Shown piece by piece: positions 50,632 to 58,400 of a stretch of 64,000 bases of DNA (position 1 is its first letter; the number at the start of each line of letters is the position of its first letter). The translations under genes and the position numbers were made by a program. The stretch is from Neobacillus niacini. Its GTDB lineage: Bacteria; Bacillota; Bacilli; Bacillales; Cytobacillaceae. The stretch is from positions 62,001 through 126,000 of the forward strand of contig NZ_JAMBOB010000007.1 of assembly GCF_023715415.1 (NCBI RefSeq). Reading direction: 5' to 3'. The notes below the pieces were generated by a model that made no database searches, was not told where the DNA came from, and saw only the letters and a list, made by a program, of their open reading frames with translations.

Positions 50632-50674
50632 TGTCCATATAGGGAGTGATTTGGGATTTTAGTCGGACCTGCAC

Positions 50675-51409
50675 TTATGGTGATGATTGGTGCTCGCTAA
50701 CCGGCGTATGTTGGGTATTCTTAAGTTTTTCCTCCATGATTTTAATGTCGTTTTTAAATAGCTTGGAAATGACGTTTTTTTCTCCGAATAACAGAATCTG
50801 ATCGCCTTCGTGTATTTTTGTGTGATAGATATTTCTTCTGAGTTTTAATTCGCCTCTTTTGATAAACAATACAACAAACTCTAACTGGTCATGATCATGA
50901 ATCACTTGATTGATCTGTTTTTGAAAGAGAGAAGATCCCTTATAGATATGAAGATTTAGCAGCTTGTCTTGTTTTTCGGACATAAAGATATCTCTTATTG
51001 GCAGATCACCAAGTTCAATATTCTGTTTCATGTCTTGCTTAAATAGCTTGGATAATTTCGTTTGCACACTCTTTAGCTTTAAAATGACAAAAGCAAGCAG
51101 TACACCGCCTGCACCATAGAAAATATCTTTCGTTCGAAGATCCTCTGACAAAATAGTACTAATCGATGAAATGATAACAGCAAGTGAGAAGGCCCCAAAA
51201 AGGATTAGAAAAGTAGCGAGTTTCCTCCGAACCGGGTGACCTAAAATCAGCTCAGACTCTCCAGTCGTAAAACCTGTACCTGTCATCAATGAAATGACCT
51301 GAAACCTCGAAATCTCCAATTTGAGGTCCGTTAGCCGAAAGAGAATCACAAAAATTTCGATGACAGTAGTAATGATGATGAAATAGATGAGTAGAAAGAA
51401 TAGATTCAT
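50675..51409 (-). CDS. Membrane protein with TrkA-C (RCK_C) domain
   Basis: The 244-residue protein has three predicted membrane helices: NLFFLLIYFIIITTVIEIFV, a second at about residues 62-80 and a third at about 92-110. A central GTGFTTGESELILGHPVRRK loop lies between helices one and two. The cytoplasmic C-terminal half (about 140-225) is a TrkA-C-like ligand-binding domain ending in GDQILLFGEKNVISKLF. Such proteins usually gate ion transport. The SD GAGGTG precedes the ATG at 51409. A sigma-B-like promoter lies upstream. I do not know the transported ion, and no separate pore protein is adjacent. Confidence 0.75.
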   Translation of the reverse strand: MNLFFLLIYFIIITTVIEIFVILFRLTDLKLEISRFQVISLMTGTGFTTGESELILGHPVRRKLATFLILFGAFSLAVIISSISTILSEDLRTKDIFYGAGGVLLAFVILKLKSVQTKLSKLFKQDMKQNIELGDLPIRDIFMSEKQDKLLNLHIYKGSSLFQKQINQVIHDHDQLEFVVLFIKRGELKLRRNIYHTKIHEGDQILLFGEKNVISKLFKNDIKIMEEKLKNTQHTPVSEHQSSP

Positions 51410-51523
51410 TTTTTTCACCTCTGAATTCAATAATAGGCTGGGCCAAAAAGAGCCCCAACCTTTTTATCACTGCATTTTCTACTAAATAAACGAACAGTTC
51501 AGTTCGAGTGACTTACTAGGTAA

Positions 51524-51548
51524 ATACCCGATATATGTTGTCTTAATC
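51524..51548 (-). promoter_or_regulatory. Sigma-B-like promoter of the TrkA-C gene
   Basis: On the minus strand GATTAA (51548-51543) and GGGTAT (51529-51524) are separated by 13 bases; one mismatch in the -35 box. Confidence 0.6.
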
Positions 51549-51578
51549 TTTTTCGAAGGAAAAATAACCTTTTTAGTG

Positions 51579-51604
51579 GATTAGCTTCGGTAAGGAACGG
51601 GTAT
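51579..51604 (+). promoter_or_regulatory. Sigma-B-like promoter of the AI-2E family gene
   Basis: GATTAG (51579-51584) and GGGTAT (51599-51604) are separated by 14 bases. It is divergent from the promoter at 51524-51548. Confidence 0.55.
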
Positions 51605-51642
51605 GTATTCATAAAGGGTTTTGATGAATGGAGTTGAGGAAT

Positions 51643-52794
51643 ATGCTTCAAACGAAGGCATTTCGATTTGGTTACGGCCTTTTGCTAATTTTTTTAATTA
51701 TTTTTGTAGCAATGAAAATTGATTTTATTTTTCGACCTGTCTTTTTACTTGTCCAAACGCTCTTTTTTCCCTTCTTGTTTGCCGGGGTGCTCTTTTACTT
51801 ATTTCGTCCACTCGTGAATTATCTTCAGTTGAAAAATATTCCAAAAACACTATCTATTCTGCTGATTTATTTAGTATCTGGTCTTTTAATCGCATTACTA
51901 ATCTCTCTTGGCGGACCCGTTCTGAAAGAGCAAATGAAGAGTTTCGTTGATACCGCACCTCAACTCATTGAGGACATACCGGACAAATTGACTGAACTGC
52001 AACAGAGTAGATGGATCAATCATTTACAAGAAAATGACAGTGTTGATTTAGACAAGGCTTCCAAAGCGATTAAAAAGTCGGTTTCTTCAAGTCTCTCTAC
52101 TATTGGAACAAATTTAATGAATATTATTGGGGTAGTCGCAAGTATTGTAACGGTCTTTGCGACTGTTCCGTTTATTCTCTATTACATGTTAAAGGAAGGC
52201 GAAAAGGCGCCTCAGCATATTCTACGTTTATTGCCAGCCAAGCAGCAGAAAAATGGACGAAGGATATTAGCAGATTTAGATGAGGCGCTCAGCTCTTATA
52301 TCCAAGGCCAAATTCTTGTTAGTTTTTGTATAGGTATCATGCTTTTTATCGGTTATTTGATTATTGACCTTGACTACTCCCTTATTCTTGCGATTTTTGC
52401 AATGTTTACCAATGTCATCCCATTTATCGGACCAATCCTTGCGATTACTCCTGCAATGATTATTGCGTGTATGGATTCACCGATTATGGTGGTAAAAGTC
52501 CTCATTGTCATGATTGTCGTCCAACAGATTGAAGGACACATTATTTCACCACAGGTGATGGGGAAAAAGTTAGAGATCCATCCGCTCACGATTATATCCT
52601 TATTACTTGCAGCAGGACGTATAGGAGGGGTTCTGGGGTTAATCATAGCGGTTCCCATGTATGCGGTCATAAAGGTGATTGCTCATCATACCTATCGACT
52701 ATGGAAGCTGAGAAAAGAGAAATCAATAGAAGAAAAAATAATCAAGGGGGAAAACAAGGATGAAACGAAGTCATACAAAAATGCGATTTTTTAA
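51643..52794 (+). CDS. AI-2E family transporter
   Basis: The ~383-residue protein has about eight membrane helices in the PerM/AI-2E layout: two helix pairs at the N-terminus, a helical soluble insert (residues ~95-150), then the conserved C-terminal block FTNVIPFIGPILAITPAMII (about 263-282) and GHIISPQVMGKKLEIHPLTI (about 305-324). Despite the family name, many members are not signal exporters and the substrate is unknown. I prefer the ATG at 51643 with the SD GGAGTTGAGG; an ATG at 51628 lies upstream of that SD. Confidence 0.85.
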   Translation: MLQTKAFRFGYGLLLIFLIIFVAMKIDFIFRPVFLLVQTLFFPFLFAGVLFYLFRPLVNYLQLKNIPKTLSILLIYLVSGLLIALLISLGGPVLKEQMKSFVDTAPQLIEDIPDKLTELQQSRWINHLQENDSVDLDKASKAIKKSVSSSLSTIGTNLMNIIGVVASIVTVFATVPFILYYMLKEGEKAPQHILRLLPAKQQKNGRRILADLDEALSSYIQGQILVSFCIGIMLFIGYLIIDLDYSLILAIFAMFTNVIPFIGPILAITPAMIIACMDSPIMVVKVLIVMIVVQQIEGHIISPQVMGKKLEIHPLTIISLLLAAGRIGGVLGLIIAVPMYAVIKVIAHHTYRLWKLRKEKSIEEKIIKGENKDETKSYKNAIF

Positions 52795-52873
52795 AAAGGA
52801 ATCAACTAGGGTGGTAACGAGCAGGAACAACTGGATCGATTACAATGTTTCAGAGTTAACCATTCATGGGTAA
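52760..52873 (+). CDS. Candidate small basic protein, 37 residues
   Basis: The ATG at 52760 lies 9 bases after a good AAGGGGG SD and overlaps the end of the AI-2E gene. The product starts MKRSHTKMRFFKKESTRVV and ends with VSELTIHG. It is basic, with no signal peptide. Overlap with the upstream gene and the strong SD favour translation; lack of a known family speaks against certainty. Confidence 0.45.
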   Translation: MKRSHTKMRFFKKESTRVVTSRNNWIDYNVSELTIHG

Positions 52874-52905
52874 ATAAAAGGAAAGAAGTAAGGGAGGAAT
52901 AATAA

Positions 52906-53382
52906 ATGTTATCAAAAGAAGAGCTGAGCTATTTTAAGAAAAAATTAGTACAACTTAAAGAAGAAAGTATTCAAATGGTAGAAGCCAGTCAGCCTTTATC
53001 GTTCGAGGATTACGGAGAATTAACAAGTTATGATAATCATTTTGCGGATAGTGCCACACAATTAGAAGAACGAGAAAGACAAAGGGTTTTGCATGATACA
53101 GCAAACAATCTCCTCGAAGAAGTGAATGAGGCTTTGGAGCGGATTAACACAGGATCTTATGGCGTTTGTGTCGATACAGGAGAACCCATTTCCTATGAAA
53201 GGCTTAAAGCCCTGCCGTATGCCAAACGAACGGTAGAAGCGCAAAAAGAGCTGGATAAAGAGAAAATGGCTAGCCCTCAGGAGGATCCGTCATTTTTGAC
53301 CCCGGAGGAAGATGTAAGAGGAGATAAGCGGATTCAAACCGTGGATGAACTGATAAGCGTGCATGGAAACTCATCGTCATAA
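52906..53382 (+). CDS. DksA/TraR-type protein of the YteA/YocK kind
   Basis: The 158-residue protein has a long N-terminal coiled coil (residues ~1-85, LSKEELSYFKKKLVQLKEES in parts) and a C-terminal DksA-type segment, TGSYGVCVDTGEPISYERLKALPYAKRTVE (in parts). Only the first of the four zinc-binding cysteines is kept (CVDT instead of CxxC, and no second CxxC), as in YteA-like proteins. B. subtilis YocK, a relative, is a general stress protein. The SD AAGGGAGG precedes the ATG. The role in transcription is inferred from the family only. Confidence 0.83.
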   Translation: MLSKEELSYFKKKLVQLKEESIQMVEASQPLSFEDYGELTSYDNHFADSATQLEERERQRVLHDTANNLLEEVNEALERINTGSYGVCVDTGEPISYERLKALPYAKRTVEAQKELDKEKMASPQEDPSFLTPEEDVRGDKRIQTVDELISVHGNSSS

Positions 53383-53399
53383 AATGTACTCGTAACAAA

Positions 53400-53438
53400 A
53401 AATGTCTTCTTTCCGAGAGAAAGGAAGGCATTTTTATG
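53400..53438 (+). terminator. Terminator after the DksA-like gene
   Basis: AATGTCTTCTTTCC pairs with GGAAGGCATT (one bulge), followed by TTTATG. Confidence 0.7.
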
Positions 53439-53475
53439 TTGAAAGGAATTGGTTATCGAAGAGAAAATAAAAAAG

Positions 53476-53502
53476 AGTTGGGGTCCAAGGACCCCAACCA
53501 CT
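53476..53502 (-). terminator. Terminator of the minus-strand small membrane protein gene
   Basis: The perfect palindrome GTTGGGGTCC / GGACCCCAAC reads into TCTTTTTTATTTT on the minus strand. Confidence 0.88.
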
Positions 53503-53508
53503 GCTCTA

Positions 53509-53778
53509 TTATTGGATTTTCTCATTATAAAATTGAACGGCATACTGTGCGCCCTCGCTCACCATTTCGTTATCGGCAAAATCCTGTGGATGCGGGTTGC
53601 CGCCCTTCTCAATCGGAAGCTGCTCGGCTTTTTCGTATACAGTCGGTTTCACCTTGCGTTTCCAGTCTCTTAACACACTCTCAGCTTTAATCCTGTTCGG
53701 TTTGTTTGATAGCCATACGGCAGCTGATGCTCCAATTCCTACCGCTACTAGCGAGCTCATACTTGCGACCTTTTTCAT
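53509..53778 (-). CDS. Small sigma-B-dependent membrane protein, 89 residues
   Basis: The protein has one N-terminal membrane helix (SSLVAVGIGASAAVWLS) followed by a charged region (NKPNRIKAESVLRDWKRKVK) that resembles YtxH-type proteins. The C-terminal motif reads ADNEMVSEGAQYAVQFYNEK. The ATG at 53778 has an AGGAGG SD. A perfect sigma-B promoter lies 38 bases upstream, so it is stress-induced by inference. I do not know its function. Confidence 0.78.
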   Translation of the reverse strand: MKKVASMSSLVAVGIGASAAVWLSNKPNRIKAESVLRDWKRKVKPTVYEKAEQLPIEKGGNPHPQDFADNEMVSEGAQYAVQFYNEKIQ

Positions 53779-53815
53779 CAATAAAACCTCCTTAAGATTT
53801 GGACTTGTTCTGTAC

Positions 53816-53841
53816 ATACCCGTTTTCTTTCTCTAGTAAAC
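53816..53841 (-). promoter_or_regulatory. Sigma-B promoter of the small membrane protein gene
   Basis: On the minus strand GTTTAC (53841-53836) and GGGTAT (53821-53816) are separated by 14 bases. Confidence 0.85.
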
Positions 53842-53906
53842 ATTTTTTTACGTTTGGGTTCCCTTTTTTTAGGGAATCAAAAGGATTGATTGGGAGGCGG
53901 TATAGT

Positions 53907-54839
53907 TTGGAGAGAAATATCAATTTTGATCAATGGAAATGGGTTCAATTAAACAAGAATGAGCTGAATACAGTCTGGGAACAGGAGACCATGATATCTG
54001 ACTGGTTTACTTCTGTTCGAAAAAGTCAAACCAATTTTGTGAAAGTGCATGGGTTGGTAGATGGGGAAAGGGTTGTGAATGGGTCTCTTATTTATAGACA
54101 AGATGAGGAGGAGGAAGAAAATCGTCGAATCTTTCATTTCTATCTAACCTCTAACACCTTATTTACGATTGATTTAGAGTTTACCTCTTTTAAAGAACTG
54201 GCCCCAGAAGTGATGCTTCGGCAGCTAAATAAGACAGAGAATGCCGTCGATGGCTTTTTATTTTTGCTGGGGGAACTGGTTAATGACTTACTGGATGAGA
54301 TTGACCAGTTTGAGGAGTCGCTCCATAAGCTAATGTGGGGTGTGAAAAACAGGAATGAAATGCAGATATTGGAACATATCTTTGCCCAAAGGCATGAACT
54401 GATGGTTTGTAAAAATCTATTGATTCCATTCCAGGAGCTGAAAATGGCGATAGAGGAAATTAATTTTCCTGCCGTCAAAACAAGCGAAATTTTTGTAAGG
54501 ACGTGCAAACGGATCGATCGGGCGATGGTGTTGCTAAGGGAGTATGAACAGGAGTTAGACTCGATGATTCATTTAGAGGAGGTCATCTCCTCTCATCGGG
54601 GAAATGAAATTATGAAAACCTTAACGGTCCTGACAATTATTTTTACCCCGATTATGGCTTTAGGGGCGCTATGGGGAATGAATTTTAAACATATGCCTGA
54701 GCTTGAGTGGAGGTATGGGTACCTGGTTTCGATTATTTCGATTGTCTTGTCCACAGCTCTACTCTATGGCTATTTAAAAACAAAGGGCTGGACAGGAGAT
54801 CTATTAAAAGGGAAAAAGAAAGGTTCATTTTTTCATTGA
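53907..54839 (+). CDS. CorA-family divalent-cation transporter
   Basis: The 310-residue protein has the CorA layout: an N-terminal alpha/beta cytoplasmic domain, long helices (about residues 100-250) and two C-terminal membrane helices. The signature GMN lies in LWGMNFKHMPELEW between the two helices, here with MPEL replacing the usual MPE loop. The start is TTG at 53907 with the SD GGGAGGCGG. The likely substrate is Mg2+ or Co2+. It lies inside the sigma-B island, but no sigma-B promoter precedes it directly. Confidence 0.88.
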   Translation: MERNINFDQWKWVQLNKNELNTVWEQETMISDWFTSVRKSQTNFVKVHGLVDGERVVNGSLIYRQDEEEEENRRIFHFYLTSNTLFTIDLEFTSFKELAPEVMLRQLNKTENAVDGFLFLLGELVNDLLDEIDQFEESLHKLMWGVKNRNEMQILEHIFAQRHELMVCKNLLIPFQELKMAIEEINFPAVKTSEIFVRTCKRIDRAMVLLREYEQELDSMIHLEEVISSHRGNEIMKTLTVLTIIFTPIMALGALWGMNFKHMPELEWRYGYLVSIISIVLSTALLYGYLKTKGWTGDLLKGKKKGSFFH

Positions 54840-54844
54840 AAAAG

Positions 54845-54869
54845 GTTTGAACCTAGTACAATCGGGTAT
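54845..54869 (+). promoter_or_regulatory. Sigma-B promoter of the small ORF pair
   Basis: GTTTGA (54845-54850) and GGGTAT (54864-54869) are separated by 13 bases. Confidence 0.8.
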
Positions 54870-54931
54870 AACACTATCAAGGTTAGAAACTAGCTAACCT
54901 ATTAAATCAAGATAGCATAGAAGGAGGGTGG

Positions 54932-55018
54932 TTGAAGTATGTGGTTGCATTGTTCGGTAAAACCAGCAGGAATGAAAAACAGCAATCTGAAAAAATAAAA
55001 GGAGGAAACAAATCATGA
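54932..55018 (+). CDS. Candidate leader peptide or small protein, 28 residues
   Basis: A TTG start at 54932 sits next to the SD AAGGAGGGTG. The product reads MKYVVALFGKTSRNEKQQSE and ends IKGGNKS. Its stop overlaps the start of the next gene in ATGA fashion, and the next gene's own SD (GGAGG) lies within it, so translation of the two is coupled. It is the first frame after a sigma-B promoter. The SD is close to the TTG, which lowers confidence. Confidence 0.4.
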   Translation: MKYVVALFGKTSRNEKQQSEKIKGGNKS

Positions 55019-55353
55019 ATAAAAATTATGTTGATGACAAGGATATGGAACGTAAGGAAGAAAACGAAATGAACAAAAGTTACGATATTAACGAAAAAAG
55101 ACGAACAGGATATACCGATGGTGAAGATCCTTCGATGAAGCAAGAATTCCCTGGCGACGAGATTGTCGAGGATTTAAGAGAGCTTTCGCAGCAGAATGGG
55201 CAAAATAATCCAGCCTTTCTAAGCGGTGAAAATGTTAAACAAGAGACTGACAGGCAGAGATATGGTGATTCGATTTCCAAGAATGGTGATAAACAATTTC
55301 AAGACCCCCCATCGGAGTCGCAGAATAAAAGTAACGATCAAAATCGTAACTGA
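55015..55353 (+). CDS. Hydrophilic, probably disordered stress protein, 112 residues
   Basis: The protein is very rich in Asn, Asp, Glu, Lys, Gln and Ser, has no cysteine and no hydrophobic stretch. It is expected to be largely disordered, like small stress or desiccation proteins. A short conserved-looking core is FPGDEIVEDLRELSQQNGQNN (in parts). A strong SD AAAGGAGGA precedes the ATG. It follows a sigma-B promoter and ends at a terminator just before the sigB operon. No family recognised. Confidence 0.7.
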   Translation: MNKNYVDDKDMERKEENEMNKSYDINEKRRTGYTDGEDPSMKQEFPGDEIVEDLRELSQQNGQNNPAFLSGENVKQETDRQRYGDSISKNGDKQFQDPPSESQNKSNDQNRN

Positions 55354-55391
55354 TTCTTAATCTACCATTCACTACCTTTTCTATAGATAAG

Positions 55392-55424
55392 AGGCTTGCA
55401 CAAATGCGTGCAAGCCTTTTTCTT
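55392..55424 (+). terminator. Terminator before the sigB operon
   Basis: AGGCTTGCAC pairs with GTGCAAGCCT, followed by TTTTCTT. Confidence 0.9.
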
Positions 55425-55514
55425 AATTAATACAATTCCACTGGGAATTTAGTACTATTCGAAAATCTTCCTAATTTTGGTATAATGCTAGGAAATTATT
55501 TTTTTAAAAAATAG

Positions 55515-55540
55515 GTTTAGCTTTCTAGTAGAAAGGGTAT
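55515..55540 (+). promoter_or_regulatory. Autoregulatory sigma-B promoter of rsbV-rsbW-sigB
   Basis: GTTTAG (55515-55520) and GGGTAT (55535-55540) are separated by 14 bases, 33 bases before rsbV. Positive autoregulation by sigma-B is known for this operon in bacilli. Confidence 0.88.
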
Positions 55541-55572
55541 GTAACCATTAACTATTTTCAAGAGGTGATGAC

Positions 55573-55896
55573 ATGAAGGTAAATATAGAGAAACATCAGA
55601 ATGAGAAGGAAATACTGGTGAGTATAACTGGAGAAATCGATGCGTATACAGCGCCGAAGCTTCGTGAGGAACTGCTGCCTCTTACGGAGGGTAAAAATAA
55701 AGTGATTACGGTGAATCTAAAGGATGTCTCGTACATGGACAGCACCGGACTTGGAGTGTTTGTAGGATTGTTCAAGCAACTGAACAAGAATGACGGAGAA
55801 CTAAAGCTAGTTGAGTTATCAGGCACCTTAAAGCGGCTATTTAAAATTACTGGTTTGAGTAACATTATGAACATTACAGAGGATGGGGGACGATGA
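55573..55896 (+). CDS. rsbV: Anti-anti-sigma factor RsbV
   Basis: RsbV, when not phosphorylated, binds RsbW and frees sigma-B. The 107-residue STAS-domain protein has SITGEIDAYTAPKLREELL near residue 20 and the phosphorylated Ser in VSYMDSTGLGVFVGLFKQL (Ser at about 57). The SD AAGAGGTG precedes the ATG. Its stop overlaps the rsbW start by 4 bases. RsbY phosphatase, encoded three genes downstream, is the likely enzyme that removes the phosphate. Confidence 0.96.
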   Translation: MKVNIEKHQNEKEILVSITGEIDAYTAPKLREELLPLTEGKNKVITVNLKDVSYMDSTGLGVFVGLFKQLNKNDGELKLVELSGTLKRLFKITGLSNIMNITEDGGR

Positions 55897-56375
55897 AACA
55901 CGTGATGGATTATATTGAAATGAAGATTCCAGCCAAACCGGAGTATGTGGGTGTTATTCGATTAACGATTTCAGGAATTGCCAGCACCATGGGTTATACA
56001 TATGAGCAAATTGAGGATATTAAAATTGCTGTAAGTGAAGCCTGCACAAACGCGGTGCAGCATGCCTATCCGGAAGAGGAAGGCGGAGAGGTCATTGTCG
56101 GCTTCGGTATTTACGAGGATAAGTTAGAAACGATGGTTGCGGACAGCGGTCAAAGCTTTAATTTTTTACAGAAAAAAGCAGAACTGGGCCCATATACAGA
56201 ATCCAGTACAGTGGATCAACTGGCAGAGGGAGGGTTAGGTTTGTATCTGATTGAAACGCTCATGGATGAAGTCCGTGTTTCGAATACTTCGGGAGTAAGT
56301 GTCTTCATGGTGAAGTATCTAGGCGAGGAGCGTGAAAATCATGACAAAGCTACCTCAGACCGTGAAACGAACTAA
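55893..56375 (+). CDS. rsbW: Anti-sigma-B factor, serine kinase RsbW
   Basis: RsbW holds sigma-B inactive and phosphorylates RsbV. The 160-residue GHKL ATPase-fold protein has the N-box EACTNAVQHAYPEEEGG (about residues 46-62), the D-box MVADSGQSFN and the G-box EGGLGLYLIETLMD (about 112-125). It overlaps rsbV by 4 bases and sigB by 35 bases, so the partners are made in fixed ratio. Confidence 0.96.
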   Translation: MKHVMDYIEMKIPAKPEYVGVIRLTISGIASTMGYTYEQIEDIKIAVSEACTNAVQHAYPEEEGGEVIVGFGIYEDKLETMVADSGQSFNFLQKKAELGPYTESSTVDQLAEGGLGLYLIETLMDEVRVSNTSGVSVFMVKYLGEERENHDKATSDRETN

Positions 56376-57132
56376 GGAAGAAATCTATTCATTGATCCTG
56401 GATTTTCAGGAGAACGAGAGTGAGGCCGCCCAAACCCAGTTAGTTAAACAGTACACCAATCTGATTGGGAGTATTGCGAGAAAATATTCAAAAGGCAGGA
56501 ATTTGCATGAGGATATTGTGCAGGTAGGGATGATTGGATTATTATCCAGTATCCGACGGTTCGACCCCAGTACCGGGAATCCATTCGAAGCCTATTTAGT
56601 TCCGATGGTGATTGGTGAAATTAAACGATTTTTAAGGGACAAGACGTGGGATGTGCATGTGCCAAGGCGGATTAAAGAAACATGGCCCAAATTGAATGGA
56701 GCCGTGGATGAGCTGACGAACCGCTATCAACGCTCACCTAAGATACATGAAATCGCTGAGCATTTAGGGATTTCGGAAGAGGAAGTACTGGAAACAATGG
56801 AATTAGGAAAAGGGTATCAAACAGCCTCCGTGGACCAAACAATTGAAACCAGTTCCGATGGCAGCGGGGTTACTGCGTTAGATGTGATTGGGTCAGAAGA
56901 TAAAGGATATGAAAAAATCGACCAGAAGCTGCTGCTCGGCAGCGCCCTTCATGTGTTGAACGAGAGGGAGAAGCAAATTATTCAGTGGACCTTTATCGAA
57001 AACAAAAGCCAGCGTGAAGTGGGGGAGCTGTTAGGAATTTCGCAAATGCATGTTTCTCGTATGCAAAAAAAGGCGATCGAGAAATTGCGTAAGGCGCTTG
57101 CCCGTAATAACTATCAAGACTGGAAAACGTAA
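56341..57132 (+). CDS. sigB: RNA polymerase sigma factor SigB
   Basis: Sigma-B directs the general stress response. The 263-residue protein has region 2 (EDIVQVGMIGLLSSIRRFDP and FEAYLVPMVIGEIKRFLRD, about residues 50-95), region 3 (VHVPRRIKETWPKL, about 100-113) and a region 4 helix-turn-helix (SQREVGELLGISQMHVSRMQ, about 223-242). The ATG at 56341 is preferred to the GTG at 56332 because of the GAGGAG SD. At least nine matching promoters occur in the 46-63 kb stretch of this window. Confidence 0.97.
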   Translation: MTKLPQTVKRTKEEIYSLILDFQENESEAAQTQLVKQYTNLIGSIARKYSKGRNLHEDIVQVGMIGLLSSIRRFDPSTGNPFEAYLVPMVIGEIKRFLRDKTWDVHVPRRIKETWPKLNGAVDELTNRYQRSPKIHEIAEHLGISEEEVLETMELGKGYQTASVDQTIETSSDGSGVTALDVIGSEDKGYEKIDQKLLLGSALHVLNEREKQIIQWTFIENKSQREVGELLGISQMHVSRMQKKAIEKLRKALARNNYQDWKT

Positions 57133-57202
57133 AACAGATGCCTGACTCAAAAATGGACATGCACAGGGTCAGGCTCAGCTTTTGCAATAGGGGGGAAGCC
57201 AA

Positions 57203-58354
57203 ATGCCAATGAAGATTGTCGTTGTTGATGATAATAAAACAAACCTAATAATTGTCGAGAAAATCCTAAGAAAAGCTGGCTATAATAGGTTGCTTATGCT
57301 GTCATCTTCAGGGGAGTTATACCAGTATTTACAGCTTGATGCACCGAACCCGAGTGAAGTACCGGTAGACTTAATTTTAATGGATATGATGATGCCGGAA
57401 ATTGATGGAATTGAAGCCTGCAGGACGGTACTGGCCAATGAAAGGTTCTCAGACCTGCCGATTATTTTTGTTACGGCGATGGGAGATTCCAATAAAATGG
57501 CTGAGGCAATGGATGCGGGAGCCCTTGATTATGTGCTAAAACCGATTAATAAAGTGGAACTCCTTGCCCGGATTCGTTCCGTTCTGCGATTAAAGCAGGA
57601 AAAAGATTTGCGGAAAGAGCGGGACAGGCGAATTCAATATGAACTTGATCTGGCTAGGCAGGTGCAAAGGAGTATGCTCAGCAGCCCTCTTAAGGAAAAG
57701 GATGTCTGCATTTCCTCCGTGTACAGGCCCACCTTTGAGCTTGCCGGCGATTTCTATGCCTGGTATCAGATTAGTCACAACCAGTATGGCGTAATTTTGC
57801 TCGATATGATGGGTCATGGAATCTCATCCTCTCTTGTCGGGATGTACATCTATTCCGCTTTAAAAGATACAATTACGGGAATCGTTGATCCGGAAAAGGT
57901 TATGTTGGAATTGAACAGGCGAATGAATCAGCTTCATAACCCTGATAGTTTAATGAATTACTATTTTACGGCGATTTACTTTGTCCTCGATACGAAAAAA
58001 CAAACCATCGAATACGTCAATGCAGGTCACCCTGCGGGGATTGCGATTGTGGATCAGGAAGTGAAACTGTTAACAGAAGGGTCATGCGCTCTTGGTTTTT
58101 TTGAGGAGATTGAAGTCACTAAAGGGGTCATTCCTTATCGAGAATCTGCGCGGATTCTGATGTTTACCGATGGGTTATCCGAATGGCTGGAGGAGAAATA
58201 TGAGGATGCAAGTGATAAATTGATTGGCGCTTTGCAGGCGGAGGATATGCAAGACCCTGCGGCGTTACTTCATCAACTTGAGCCAGGCTGGGAGCTCGTC
58301 AATCCTCCAAAAGACGATATGTGTCTCGTCTTGATTTCTACAAATGCCTCCTGA
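57203..58354 (+). CDS. rsbY: Response regulator with PP2C phosphatase domain, RsbY
   Basis: RsbY activates sigma-B by dephosphorylating RsbV. The 383-residue protein has an N-terminal receiver domain (VVVDDNKTN; phospho-acceptor Asp in LILMDMMMPEIDG, about residue 60; Lys in YVLKPI), a linker helix rich in Arg and Glu (about 128-160) and a PP2C/SpoIIE phosphatase domain. Metal-binding Asp residues lie in ELAGDFYAW, LLDMMGHGISS and MFTDGLSEW. In B. cereus the receiver is phosphorylated by RsbK. An AGGGGGG SD precedes the ATG. Confidence 0.93.
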   Translation: MPMKIVVVDDNKTNLIIVEKILRKAGYNRLLMLSSSGELYQYLQLDAPNPSEVPVDLILMDMMMPEIDGIEACRTVLANERFSDLPIIFVTAMGDSNKMAEAMDAGALDYVLKPINKVELLARIRSVLRLKQEKDLRKERDRRIQYELDLARQVQRSMLSSPLKEKDVCISSVYRPTFELAGDFYAWYQISHNQYGVILLDMMGHGISSSLVGMYIYSALKDTITGIVDPEKVMLELNRRMNQLHNPDSLMNYYFTAIYFVLDTKKQTIEYVNAGHPAGIAIVDQEVKLLTEGSCALGFFEEIEVTKGVIPYRESARILMFTDGLSEWLEEKYEDASDKLIGALQAEDMQDPAALLHQLEPGWELVNPPKDDMCLVLISTNAS

Positions 58355-58358
58355 TAGA

Positions 58359-58386
58359 AGGGTGTCAGCTTTTTGGCTGACACCCC
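58359..58386 (+). terminator. Hairpin between rsbY and dps
   Basis: GGGTGTCAGC pairs perfectly with GCTGACACCC around TTTTTG. The T-run is poor on both sides (AATTTGAG), so it is a possible shared, weaker terminator for the convergent genes. Confidence 0.65.
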
Positions 58387-58400
58387 AATTTGAGTGGCTA

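Noticed and set aside
52808-52830. T-box-like AGGGTGGTAACG sequence
   Set aside because: It lacks the specifier stem, the exact T-box core and a terminator, and it lies in a plausible coding frame upstream of a non-biosynthetic gene.
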